From the NCBI GenBank assembly GCA_013368315.1, contig JAACJM010000084.1, positions 279,894 through 343,893 on the forward strand: a stretch of 64,000 bases of DNA, read 5' to 3'. The notes below the pieces were generated by a model. It searched no databases. It saw only the letters and a list, made by a program, of their open reading frames with translations, and was not told the DNA's origin. How positions within the stretch are numbered: position 1 is the first letter of the stretch; every line of letters begins with the position of its first letter. Shown here one piece after another: positions 22,225 to 33,813 of the stretch. The stretch is from Tetrapyrgos nigripes. Its lineage: Eukaryota > Basidiomycota > Agaricomycetes > Agaricales > Campanellaceae. The translations under genes were made by a program, and so were the position numbers.

Positions 22225-24171
22225 GGTGCTGCCAGAGAAGGTATCAAATCCACACTAAAATCAAGACTTCAGCACCTCGAACATTCCAGAGAAATCTCGG
22301 TTCCTACCTAAAGAGGTTCCAAGGGATAGAAAACACGGGAGGAGGGAACCAGGTTTCCCTAAGCCAGCGACCCACGCCAAGATCCCATCTGAGATCCTAC
22401 ATAATTTGTTCTTTGTTTTACGCGCAGCACTAATCATATGGAGAAAGTCAGTGTTATAGTCTGTTGGCTCAGAGCCAAAGCAGCCTCTCACCATACTCTC
22501 GCCTCGTGGCCTCATGGCTAGACAATACAGTTAAAATCGGTCGATCCGGGGTTGATGCAGGCGCATCAAAGTGACGAATCCAACACCAAAGTCCACCAAT
22601 GTTGGGTATCGGGGCCAATGGTCTCCGTTCTAAGAGACAGCTGCACAAATGGAGCACTCAACATCGTGCCCATCAGGGATCTAATCACTTACCTCATTCT
22701 TAGACGGCACCTGCTAGTTTGTCTTCTTCAAAACGTCTTTTCCGACGACACCATATCACGACTAAGCGAACCCGACCCTTGGACAACAGTGCCCATTCAA
22801 CCACATTCTTGACACCCAACATCCCTATCTCGTCAGGGTCAATGGGGGCCAGCGGTAGTTTAAGGTCATTTCAAATCGTTGTCTCACAGCACATGTCAAT
22901 CGTAGATCATTTCGTCAACGCCATGACTTTGGTTTGTTGAGATACAGAAGTGCATGTTGCACGTACACATGAAAATAAACTAGTTTTTATTTTTATGAGT
23001 AATTGACACCTCATTGTTCACACACCCGACCCTGAGGGTGCTCGAAAATCGTGCAGAGCCCCTTTGCCATGTCTCGAAAACTAGGGAAATATCAATGAGC
23101 CTACATTACAAGCTTCAGCTGGCCCAAAAACGCACCAACGTGTGCAAGAATGCCGTATGTCTTGTCCGAGCGCTATATCCCTGTGCCCAGTAGTGTTGAC
23201 CAGGTTATCTCCATTCATATGTGTGCTTGCTGTGAAGACAGGAGTCAGTGATCGAGTCCTTGATTCAGAAACAGCACTCACAGTGCTGATGGGTAGTTTA
23301 CTGTCGTTCGGACAAGCCTACCAAGACGTGATGCGATGCGACATGACACGCTCACATGAGAACACACGTGGTAAACACTTGTGGGACCGGTATCAATTTT
23401 TTTTTCGCTATGTATTAAAATTTCTGATGGTACCATAGTAGCTACCCAGCCCCGGTGTACACTGACCCTTTTGGGCTTTCTTCACCCATACATCCTCATT
23501 CTACCCTTCCCCATCCAGACTTCCTGACTATTGTACGGTCAAAGACTTTGGCTGCAAGCCAGGTCTATTAGAAAATCCCATGCACTCCACGTAATAACCT
23601 TACCTCGCTCTGCTTCGATATCTCCCACCATCTCCCTCTCAGGATCTCTGTGACAGGGTACGGCGGTAACCAAGCAAAGAGTCAAAGAGTGCATAGCGAA
23701 GAAGGTTGTCGCTTGAGTATTAGGATGCAGGTGACGATGAGGGGGTGATGCAGGTAAGTTGTCACCACTGGAGGTTCAGTGGGTACGACAAAGGAAACGA
23801 TGACGAAGGGATGATGAAGGTAGAAAGGAAAGAAAGAGACCGTGAGAATATGTTGTCGAGCACGTCAACACTGGCCTAGCGCAGGCCTACAACCTGGTCT
23901 GGGTTTCATATTCTCACGGTCTCTTTCTTTCTTTGTTACCTTCATCATCGCTGTCCACCGGAGCTCTGAAGCAACCACTACAACATCGGTGAGTTATCTT
24001 TCAGTTGTGGAGTAGAATACAGTATTATACCGCTCCTTTGAGTGCCAAATAATATATTATTGAAGTGAAAAGGCGACTTTGAGACGCTATTTAATGGATT
24101 TTAATCAATGATGTCTCTGAAAAAGGCACAGAAAGACTGATTAAAGCGTCTCTTACTACAGGGTCGCCCAT
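22225..24171. other. Divergent intergenic region between G2 and the Spt5-like gene
   Basis: No convincing gene on either strand over 1.9 kb. It probably holds the promoters of both genes. The only strong structure is the inverted repeat at 23806-23950. Confidence 0.5.
23806..23950. repeat. Long inverted repeat (hairpin) upstream of the Spt5-like gene
   Basis: The left arm GATGAAGGTAGAAAGGAAAG and onward through AGAGACCGTGAGAATATG (ends 23851) is mirrored by CATATTCTCACGGTCTCT and onward through CTTTGTTACCTTCATC (23908-23948). The arms are roughly 40 bases with a few mismatches, separated by about 55 bases. It lies about 220 bases before the Spt5-like start codon. Confidence 0.8.
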
Positions 24172-27100
24172 ATGACACAACCGAAGCATTCAGAAGCAAC
24201 CCCACATCGTCAGGGTCAGGTATCGAAGAGGGCCAAGCGCAAACGAATCGAAAGCATTCTTGATATTGAGGCGGGGGAGTCTGATGAAGAAGATACGCGC
24301 CCTGTCAAGTCCAAGGGCAAAGGAAAACATCCGGACGCGTTTCTAGACGATGTAGCAGTAGACACAGGGTCTGAAGACAATGTTGACAATCTGGCAGTCG
24401 GAAAAAGTGCTCTGGTGGACAGCGGTGATGAAGAGGAAGGTATGATGGGTGCAGGACATATGTACTTTTCAAATCACTACATTATTGATCTAACAAAACA
24501 TGGTACTACCAGATGTGTACGACTATGCTGACGACGAAGATTATCTCGATAGACTCGCAGAGGAGGATCAGTACGACGACCTAGTGCAACGACTGCGTCA
24601 TAGCCATCAGGACTATGGTGACTCTGAGGACCACAACAACCTCAACTTCCCCAGCTCTGTCAGGAACGCTGTCATGTCCATAGACACTCAGCAGTCGTTC
24701 TGGCAGCTGAATTGTAAAGTATGGTCCTCTCTGTTCAATCTCTGAGAGACCATTTGGCTCACCTGACCTGTCCCCCAGCATGGACAGGAAAATAATTTGG
24801 TTTTCGATATCATGCGCTTTGCAATGGAGGGGGAGGACGTGAAACTGGGCTTGGACTATCTTGAGTCCACACCTGGACCGTCTGAAGCTCTGATGCCTCC
24901 TAGCACTGCCTGGGCAAATAAGCATCCGTCTTACTCTCACCTCCGCACCTCTTCCTCCATTCCCCTCAGCACCCATGTCACCTACGACCATACATTCTTT
25001 ACCACCTCTCAGCCAATTTTATTGCCTCCCAATTCCTCTAGGTCGTCTGCACAGGCTCCCACCGTACTGCCAGCCACACATGGTGACAATTCTTGGTCTC
25101 CTTGGGTACGCAAGGCTTTGAAAGCCACCAAGGACATAGAAGAGTTCGCCCTGAGCAGTGACGGGAACAACGGTCTTTTTGCTGACCAGCTTGCCATCGA
25201 CCTTGAGTTACTGTCTCTGCCATCTCTCTGGCTATGTGCGATAGACTCCACTGGTTTGGACCCCGACGAAACCCCTGAACATAGACGGAATCGATATCTA
25301 CAAGAACATCGTCCTCGTCTCCTGGAATGGATTGTTTCTCAAGACTCAACGGTCACTCTTTCTGCATTGACTGAGTGGCTTAGCTCGGGGAACTGTACCA
25401 TGTCATCGCTGGCTCCCTCAGCCTACGTTATACCCTCGCCTGTACTGCAACGCAGTCAGCCTGATGCGCATGGTATAGTTCCTCCTGGGGTCTACCATGC
25501 CAGGATCTTCAGTGCATTCGCTGTTGCTGGGCTCTCCGGCTATATCTGTTTGGAAGCAGACTTAGGAAAGTACCCACAGGAAACAGATGTAGTGGCTTTT
25601 CTTCGTTCTCATCCCGCTGTGCCAATCTCAGCCTCAGTCAAACAACACCACGATGCTGGAGTGTCCCGTGCATGGGTGCATATGCGTCAGCTAATGAAGA
25701 ATCAGGTGGCTGAGCTGCTCAGCTGGCGACCTCCTCCTGACATACGGCCTGGTCAATGGGTCAGGATCACCAAGGGGATTTACAGTGGCGATCTTGCCGC
25801 GGTAGTTCGTCAGGAGCATCATGATGGGCAACGACGTCTTCAAGTCTTGATGATACCATGAATTGTACCACCTCTCTTAGCAGACTGGAATGTCTCAGTT
25901 ACCGCATTCAAAAACTCTCAGAGGCCAGCCCAACATCTGTTTTCCATTGTAGAATTTCCCGGAGCCAAGCGTATTCTGACTGAGGCCGAGATGAAGGAGG
26001 ACACTGAGGATGAAATAGATGAGTCAGAAAACAGAGTAGACAGGTTGGCAAGGCTGAAAAAGCAAGAGTGGACGAAAAAGCTGGCGTGTCAGCACTTCGT
26101 TTGGGATGAAGACCAGTTTCATTTCGGACTCCTTCAAATGTCCGTTCCATACAGCTCAGTTTCAATACTTGACATTACCATGGACAAACACTCACGTATC
26201 CTGTTCGTCACGAGTGGTCATCCTTACCTGGGCCGAATGGATTTTCCCGATCCCCACAAATGGGTTTTCTTTGCCAATGACACGGTTCGGGCAGTTCGAG
26301 AGGCTGGCAGGACGAGTGTAGAGATTCTCCCTCCTGTGGAACGCATTCTCCAAAAGGGAACAGTCCAGTCTGTGGAGTCTCATGGATGCAGGGTGCATTT
26401 TTCTGAGTACGATGGGTTCGACGAGGCCGAGACCGCTGTTTTAATCCCGAATGGTAATCTGCTCAAAACATTCAAAGTAGGAGACCTGGTTCAGGTGGAG
26501 GGAGGTCAACACAAAGGACTGCTTGGCTGGGTTGTCTCCTATAGTGATATCCAAGTAAAAATGGTTTTATAGCACAAGACACTGGATGCACCAGACGGCG
26601 AGGTATGTCCATTCCCTAATCCCTCAAACAGTGCTAATCACTGACTGCTTCATCAGGACATTGAAGTCCATCCCAATACCTGCCGACTGCAGTCACCTAG
26701 GGCCAAGTTTGCGGTGCCATGGATCAATACTCATGTCCTGGTGGCTGCAGGCAAACAGTATAAGCAGCATACTGGCTTCATAGTCGATGTATCCATGTCG
26801 AGGAAGGGTTACACTATGGTTCATGTGGACATTCCTATGGCCGGAGTCACTGCTGTTCTGCGCCATGATGACATCGTCGAGCATCAGTGAGTTTGCTCTT
26901 CCCCTCAAATGTATGTTTTACTGACTTACTCCGTAGGTCTAAGAAACCGCTCAGGCAGCGATTCCCACTTCAGGCACATCAAATGCAGTTTCGACAGCTC
27001 AATTGGACTGACAGTTCTGCTGAGCACATTGTACCTCATCAGCACACCAGTTCCTACTCCACAAAGCTTGACTCATTGCCGAGAGCTCCCAATCTGAAGG

Positions 27101-28193
27101 TTGAGTTGGACCAAGACAGCCGGGAAAAACCAATCTACAACGTCCATTCCGGAGAGGTACTGACGCCAGAAAACAGTCTCATATATCAGCCTCCCGTGTG
27201 CCCTTGGGTCGGAAAGCAGGACGTCAGTGTCATAAAGGGACCAACGAGGAGCTTGGGAACCATGAAGGACATGAGACGAGATCATCTTCGTCCTAGCGGG
27301 CTGACTATCGGAGTAGAACTGTACATGATACACATTGAGAGGGGAGGGAATCCCTGCATCGAGGTGGACTACACTTGGGTTAGAGACCACCAGTAAGTTT
27401 AATTGTCTCAATATGATGTGGACTCTTTGCAAGCTATCTGTCTTATTTTTGCAGAACTGGACTTTCCTTAGCAGCTCGTTATCCTCTCTGGAGCAGAGAA
27501 GCCTATTGGGAGCTGTTAGTATATGTCTCTCCTGTTAAACCAGCACCCCTCAAACCCCAAAATACTCTCCCTGCACTTCCTGGGCCTGCTTTCGAGCTGG
27601 GAAAGACACCGCCATGGAGAGGTATTGAGTCAATGGATGAGATGTCCATGGCCACTAATGCTTCCACTTCGACGTTATCTACTCACTGGGCTGTTGACTC
27701 TCGTCTGCATGGCAAGGAATTCTTCGCCTGATGGATACCTTCAAAAGGTCCTGGAGAACCAAAAGTTGTGGCCAAACCAAACTCGAGGACTGGGCTGGTG
27801 CGAATCACCGATTGCAATGGGTGGCAAGACGTTCCTCCCAATGAGATACATCCATTGGAAGGACATCTTAATCAATCCCACAAGAAAAACCGCGATGCAC
27901 TGCTGGTTGTCCATGGAGAGCACACAGGCAAATACCTCCGGCCCTTCTACCATGATTTTATCGATGTGGAGGGGGAGAAGGAACAGCAGCTGGCCATTAT
28001 GGCTGTGGAGTTCCGTGACTGGGGAGAAGATATTGAAAATCGGGTGGAAGGCTTTGTTCTGGTCAGGCCCGAAGAATATGCCAAGGCAGCTGGAGACGTC
28101 AATAGAGAACAATTCAAGGCAGAGATAAAGCAGTTGCACGACGAGGCCCAAGCCCGTAACAAAAGGCCCAGGCCAAGAGTCCGCCGTGAATGA
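24172..28193 (+). pseudogene. Spt5-like protein with NGN and KOW domains, copy 2
   Basis: Starts at ATG 24172 (MTQPKHSEATPHRQ) with an acidic, basic-patched N-terminus as in Spt5 (ESDEEDTRPVKSKGKGK; DYADDEDYLDRLAEED). Introns near 24440 and 24716 are clear. A region resembling the NGN domain (GYICLEADLG, VVAFLRSHPAVPIS) is followed by a first KOW domain (PGQWVRITKGIYSGDLAAVV, then VLMIP), matching the Spt5 arrangement in which NGN is followed by a KOW ending in L-I-P-R. Further KOW-like units follow: VGDLVQVEGGQHKGLLG (near 26480), NTHVLVAAGKQYKQHTGF and VSVIKGPTRSLG. Spt5 binds RNA polymerase II and promotes elongation; this version is shorter and divergent. In-frame stops at 25859-25861 (TGA, where Spt5 has Arg), 26570-26572 (TAG) and 27729-27731 (TGA) make this copy non-functional unless recoded. 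Confidence 0.75.
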
Positions 28194-28839
28194 GACACAA
28201 GACAGTTCTAGGTCTCCTTGGTCTCCTTTGGCTCTCTCCTTTTTGTTTCGTGTCTGTTGCGTTTGTGTTCAGTTGGGGGACGTTTGATCCTTGTTGTGCT
28301 GCTGTATTTCTTGCTTTCTTACTGCTGTCATGATGCTTTCTTTTTTGTAGCATACATAACTTCTACAGGTGTTCTGTATCGGACTTCTTGATAATCTTAC
28401 AGCTTAACATAGCCATAGACAATAAGATAAAGCACTGTTTAAAATAGTTTATTGCATTCATGTAAATGTATCATATGGCCAAATCTATTCAGGGTGTTTT
28501 TGGATTAGTACTCGAGAAATTAAGAGAAATAAGAAGCGTCTGCAAAGACGTTAAACTAGATAGATGGGGCTGTATGTCGTGGTGAGTACTGGGTGTTTGT
28601 TTTTCTATTGGCCGCAGTACACATGCTTAGGGACGACTCCCTGTTTGATTAGTATTTCAGCATATTGTGCTTTCTGGTAACGGACCGAGGGATCAGGGAA
28701 GCAGGTTCATACAAGCGAGATCTGGCTATATGGATTATGGTTTTTTGAGGTACGTTATACATGTTCCGTGATACGATTGAGGCTGACTATTGACTTCAGG
28801 ACGGGTTTTCTCCATTCTGCGTCAGATATATCCGAAGAA
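28194..28839. other. Gap between Spt5-like gene and Z1
   Basis: No gene. The internal motif copy d lies at 28536-28560. Confidence 0.5.
28536..28560 (+). repeat. Internal motif copy d
   Basis: Reads GCGTCTGCAAAGACG followed by TTAAACTAGA, the same motif as at 1365, 2791, 2922 and 30724. Confidence 0.6.
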
Positions 28840-29479
28840 TTATTCCAAGCACAGGGTCACGACCTCAGCCACCTCCCGCTCTTCCTCTTCGAGCTTGGAA
28901 TCACTAAGCACGATCGGATTACAATGACTACCCAGTTCATCCAAATCCAGATTGATGGGGTCTTGCCTGTGGCCCGCCCCTTGGAAACTAGCTGCGGGAA
29001 GACAAGGAGGCGAATAAGGAGGAGGCAGGGAGCGATAGCGATGTCCCTGAGGAGCCAACGTCTGAGTTGGAACCTGAGATGAAGAATATGCAGCTAAGGC
29101 TTGAAGGGTAAGTCAGTACATTACTTGGAAAGAAAAGACCTTGGACTCACGGACATAGCCTTCGGTCCTGAAGCGATAATGAGGGTAGATGTCACGAAGC
29201 TCCTTTTGCTCATCGGCGGTGAGAGGTTTGATGGTCCAGTGAATGTGGCAGTAGGAACAAGAGACTTGGAGATCCAACCAAAGAGGATCAATGGAGACTA
29301 TGTGGACCTGGGAGGAATAGACTGAGCATTGGTGGATGTTCCAGTAGCGAATAAAGTGTCGCCGAATGGTATCAATCATATGACGAGAGTCGTAATCCAG
29401 GGTGAGGTTGATGAAGGGTGCGAGCTTGGAGCGTCATAGCCAGTTAGGGTTGATAGTGCTGGGCTGGTCAATGTTCATC
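28840..29479 (-). pseudogene. Small zinc-ribbon-like protein Z1, copy 2
   Basis: Reads leftward from ATG 29479 (MNIDQPSTINPNWL). An in-frame TGA follows WL, then RSKLAPFINLTLDYD and the block HQCSVYSSQVH, SIDPLWLDLQVSCSYCHIH, which gives a possible C-x(n)-C-x2-C/H metal site. A donor (GTGAGT) near 29132 and an acceptor (CTTCAAG) near 29103 join it to a proline-rich then acidic C-terminal exon (LPPPYSPPC, KLEEEEREVAEVV) ending at TAA 28840-28842. It occupies the same place and orientation as Z1 in copy 1 (S-I-D, hydrophobic, C, H-acid pattern shared). No named family was recognised. The TGA probably replaces CGA. Confidence 0.5.
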
Positions 29480-30070
29480 TCAGGGGGTAAGTGCGAGATC
29501 TGGCTCTCAAAAGAATGTCGTTAAATGTCTTGTTATAAGTATAGTCGCAGCATACTTTTGGGGAAACCAAACGTTCTCAAACGCGGAAAGCGGCAATCGT
29601 AGATCCTGGCACACCGAGGCTTTGATGCCAGATATGAACCTGCAGCACTTGGTAAGCGCAGGTTAGCATTGGATAATTGTTAGACTGTTGTATTCACATT
29701 ATCGTCATTCCCTGACTGCTCTTCATTTATGGACCAGGATGGCAAACATTGAATGAATTACATTATATGGAAATTACTCTATTGGTGGACTAACGACGCA
29801 ACTATGCGCCCGATGCAAAGAATCTACACATGGAAACGAAATAAAAAGTTGAGAAAGAATGCTATAGGGCGCAGGAGAGAACGGTGGAGGATATTATAGA
29901 GGTAGTGTAGTCAGTGAGGGAAAGGATCAGAACGAAAGGGAAGGTGGTGCTGAGAAGGGTAGAGTTGAAAAAGGGAAGTGGTGTGGTAGAGAGGGCGAAG
30001 CGAGTGAAAGAGAGAGGGGGGGGGGCAGAAAACCCTACAAAGACTGAGCTGGTGTCAAGGCGGTGTCAAG
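29480..30070. other. Gap between Z1 and Z2
   Basis: No gene recognised. The right part is purine-rich, with a run of nine or ten G near 30020. It probably contains the promoter of Z1 and the 3' end of Z2. Confidence 0.45.
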
Positions 30071-30553
30071 TTAGTTGAGTGGACGGATGAGAGAAGGGTA
30101 CTTGAACTTGCCTTGATGTATTTCTGCGAGGACTCCATTGAACCAACGCCTCCAGCGCTCGTGTCTTTCTTGGCGATTGGAGTTGATTTCGTCAAACTCC
30201 TTCCATTTCTGGAGATAGTTATCAAGGAGATCCTGGGCTGACTTGGGCAGAGGAACGCAGAGAGTGATATGATTACATTTTTGGCAGTGGAAGCTAAGCT
30301 GGCCTTGCTTGCTGAGGAACATATTGTGAGGCTTTTTGGCGTGCGGACACTCCGAGACAAAGTCGACGAGTCCCCAGTACATGTACCTGAGGATGATGAA
30401 TCTGGCCTTGCCTACACGGGACGCATTGCGAAGATATGCAGGAGCATTGCTGACATCTATAAATTCCAGTTCCCACTCGGCGACCGGCTCTGGAGGACAG
30501 ACACCGAAGTTGTCAAAGGGAAAGAGTGGCTTGATGAGACGTTGCTGAGGCAT
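30071..30553 (-). CDS. Small zinc-ribbon-like protein Z2, copy 2 (intact, 160 aa)
   Basis: An uninterrupted frame starting at ATG 30553 (MPQQRLIKPLFPFDNF). The middle holds the putative metal site: E-C-P-H, P-H-N-M-F-L, then S-F-H-C-Q-K-C-N-H, which repeats the C-P ... H ... F-L ... C-Q-x-C layout of Z2 copy 1 (2963-3517). The C-terminal third is rich in charged residues and tryptophan (YLQKWKEFDEINSNRQ, RHERWRRW), likely helical. It is the only open frame of the Spt5-like/Z1/Z2/KDZ set in this element with no disabling change. It lies head-to-head with the KDZ transposase, about 225 bases apart. No named family was recognised; a nucleic-acid or protein-binding role is inferred only from the cysteines. 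Confidence 0.65.
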   Translation of the reverse strand: MPQQRLIKPLFPFDNFGVCPPEPVAEWELEFIDVSNAPAYLRNASRVGKARFIILRYMYWGLVDFVSECPHAKKPHNMFLSKQGQLSFHCQKCNHITLCVPLPKSAQDLLDNYLQKWKEFDEINSNRQERHERWRRWFNGVLAEIHQGKFKYPSLIRPLN

Positions 30554-30723
30554 GAGGTAGAAGGAAGAGTGAAAGGAGAGTGAGAATGTGAATGCTGGGC
30601 TATGGCTTTATATATCTAAGGATTGCAGCAAATATTAGCGTAGGAGGACATTGTACTTGTTTGTGCCCAAATGCATCGGTCTTACTTTTTCAAGATTGAG
30701 ATTGGTGTTAGCGAGATTCAGGG

Positions 30724-30752
30724 ACACGTCTGCAATGACGTTAAACTACGGG
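30724..30752 (+). repeat. Internal motif copy e
   Basis: Reads ACACGTCTGCAATGACGTTA followed by AACTACGGG. It ends about 25 bases before the KDZ start codon at 30778. Confidence 0.6.
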
Positions 30753-33700
30753 TTTTGCGGTGCCAGCTGTAAACACCATGTCCAGTCTGAGGCCTCGTAG
30801 GAAGAAATCCAGTCCCACCAAAGCAGCGCTGTCCCTGGACCTCCAACCGACTTCTGTGCCCTCTGGTCGAGAAGCCAACCATGAGGATGACAACACACCA
30901 CAGCTATACCTTGGCTTGGGCCATGCACTACAGCAGGATCCTCGTGCAAATACCCACGTCCCCAAATCGCCTTCGAAACATCCGGGTAACCGAGGGTGGA
31001 TTGTAGATGGTCAGCTTCCTCCATCGCTGTCCAAGCACAATCAGAAACGTCAAGCTCAATATGTACAGTGGCAAGGGCTCCTGCCTCGGCTTCATCAGCC
31101 TTATATGGAGGTTCTGCATCAAACAGAGAGTCTCTGCCTACCAGCTCCATCATTGATGACTCTGCGTGCATGTATAAACTGTTCTGACTGCACTGAGCGG
31201 ACTGTCCAACTTGTGCGCTTCAACAGTGAGTTTTGTAGTATTATTGACCGATGAAGGATTAAAGTTTAGATGGACTTTGCCAGAACTCGAAAGCATCAAA
31301 CTCAAGGTGTGCAGTTGCAGGCCAGCAGCTGAACAACTGGTTCGGAGTGGATTTTTTCCCTGTGCACCAAAATTTCCTTCTCTGGCTGTGGACATTTGCA
31401 TGCTGGATTTCGTTTCGAGGCTCTTCACGTGAGTTGCCCCGAACCATACCGCTTGGTGTGGAGCATTAGAGGATTTTCTACGGAGTCAGGGTTATAAACT
31501 GGACGGTAAAGTGAGTGTGTCGTTGTGATGGTCTCTGGAAAGTCAGTCCTGACCCAGGTATATAGGATTCCTTACGGTGCAGATTCAGTAACTGCCTTCT
31601 GTGGTTCAACAGTCTCCAAGCTTCCACGGAATCTTACCTCAACGCTCTGGTGACCAATAAAAGGAGTAGTTTGATGACCGGGACTAACAGCGACACTGAG
31701 GAGGTCAGTGACATTGCTCCCTCAGTGCCAGGACCGAGAGTTCCGGAGAGAGCTTCCCTGGAAGACGTGGGGGACGAAGAAGACATTGAAACGCCTAGCA
31801 GACACCACAAAAGAAATCGTGAAAGTCTTTTACAAGACTCGCAGGATGAGGAGTCTACAGATGGGAACCCTCCTCCTCTATCTTGTCCTAGCGAATATCT
31901 GCGCTCTCGATGTCCTGCTTGCTTTGGAGGTAGTTTTGAGAAGAGCAATCGCCTGAAATGGTAAGTGTCTAATCCCTCAGCAGTACAATGACTGACGGAT
32001 GACTTGAACGGTTCAGGTCAGACGTTCTTGTTTGTCTAGATGCGTGCTTTACACAACGACATAATAGACGTGGCTGAGACCCACCTAGACAACACCCGGA
32101 CACTTTCTTTTTGTCCAAAGAGGAGGTTGACGAAGCAGAGAAATGAGTGAACGCCGCCAGGGAAAGAGCTGAACGACCAAGGAAGAAAAAACAAAAAATG
32201 AAGCCTGAGGACAACATTGGGGATATGGAGAGGGATGATTATGAGGAGGGGATGAAAGTCTCAAGGGCAGTACTCGACGCCTGTGGTGGCAGCTTCACCG
32301 CTGCCCAGGAGTTCATTGCCAAGGTAATCCCTGACAGATGTGATGTGACTGGCATTATGGCTCTTCTATGCCATCATGACCGCCCATTGTTCCTGGTTAA
32401 CATGACTTCTCCAGGCAAGCGGCAGCATTACGCCATTGCCCTGCTGGACAAACTTTTCAAGCACCTTCCCAATTTGGTGACTGTAGGTCTATTGTACGAT
32501 ATCGGTTGTCAATTAGAACGGAGCTGTGTGAGGTGGGGATTTCTAGAGGAGCAGGTTCTGATTTGACTGGTGTTTGCAATTTCAGTCTTTCACACATTCG
32601 GTCATCAATGGCCTTGTCAACTGGTGTACCATCCTCACAAATGCATGGGTTTTGGGCTGACAGATGGGGAAGGGGCAGAGAGATTGTGGTTATCATTGCA
32701 GCGCCTGATATCTTACACTCAGGTTGCAGGGGTGAGTAATTGGGATTTCAGACTTATTGATCATACTCATGAATTCTATTTACAGTATCATCTACAAATT
32801 TACACACTCAATCAACAATTACATTTTGGCAATGCTGAGAGCTTGCTACGTTTGGGCGAGTGGATGAAACGGAAGCATCGTCTGTTGTGGGAGAGACGGG
32901 ATGGCGGAAAGGGTGTTCAAGGAGAGCGGCGTGAGTATGGAGATACTCAGAGAGGAATGGGAGGACCAAGTAGGAGCACAGACGCAACCTTTACCAGGTG
33001 AGTGGTTGTCCACTTTCATGTACATGATTGCAGGCTGATACCTGCTCAGCACAACATAAAAACAGGGGTAGAAGAGCTGTCGAGGAGGTGGTTCATTTAC
33101 AAAAAGCTAGAGAGGTGCAGAACAGCGAGGTCAAACGCTTGCAAAAAGTCATCAGCAATCCAAACGCCCTTCCCTATGAGATAGCGGCAGCTGAAGTGGA
33201 TCTGCCCGTAGCCGTGGCACGTTTCAACGAAATGACAGAAAAAGTACGTTTGAAGGAACAACAACTTGGCGTAGACGACAAGGCAAAACTGCTGATGTTG
33301 GTCAACAACACCTTCATAGCAGCAAGAATGAACGCCCTAGCCCTCAAGACTCGACTCAGGGAACGTTTGAGAGGGCGGAAATTTGAGATGGACAGAGTAG
33401 AACGGTCGTGTCGTCAGCAACGCAGTGGTAAGAGTCATGTATTTGGTGTCCGAACAGTCTCTTTATTCACAATTGTAGATAAAAAACTGAACAAGCATAC
33501 GGAGAAGGCGGTTAAACGGCGGGATCCAGGTATCAAGGAACTTGTGCGGAAGTATAATGGTCTAGTGAAGAAGATGGAAGAGCTCATCATCAAGAAGAAA
33601 GCACCTCATAATGCGATTGCACCTCGGCTGTCATGAATCGCCTCCCGCCTCTTGTATTCCCTCTTCATCTTCCTTCTACTACCTATTCACTTCTACTCAC

Positions 33701-33813
33701 TGTTCTATCACCTTCCATAAACCCATAAACACTAATTACTTCTCATCACCGTCCATCCCGATCTATGACTCACTTCTCCGCTCCCTTTATCTCCATGGAC
33801 ATTCTCACATATA

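Noticed and set aside
22552..23440. Short frames between G2 and the Spt5-like gene
   Set aside because: No domains, no splice-compatible extension and no match in the other module.
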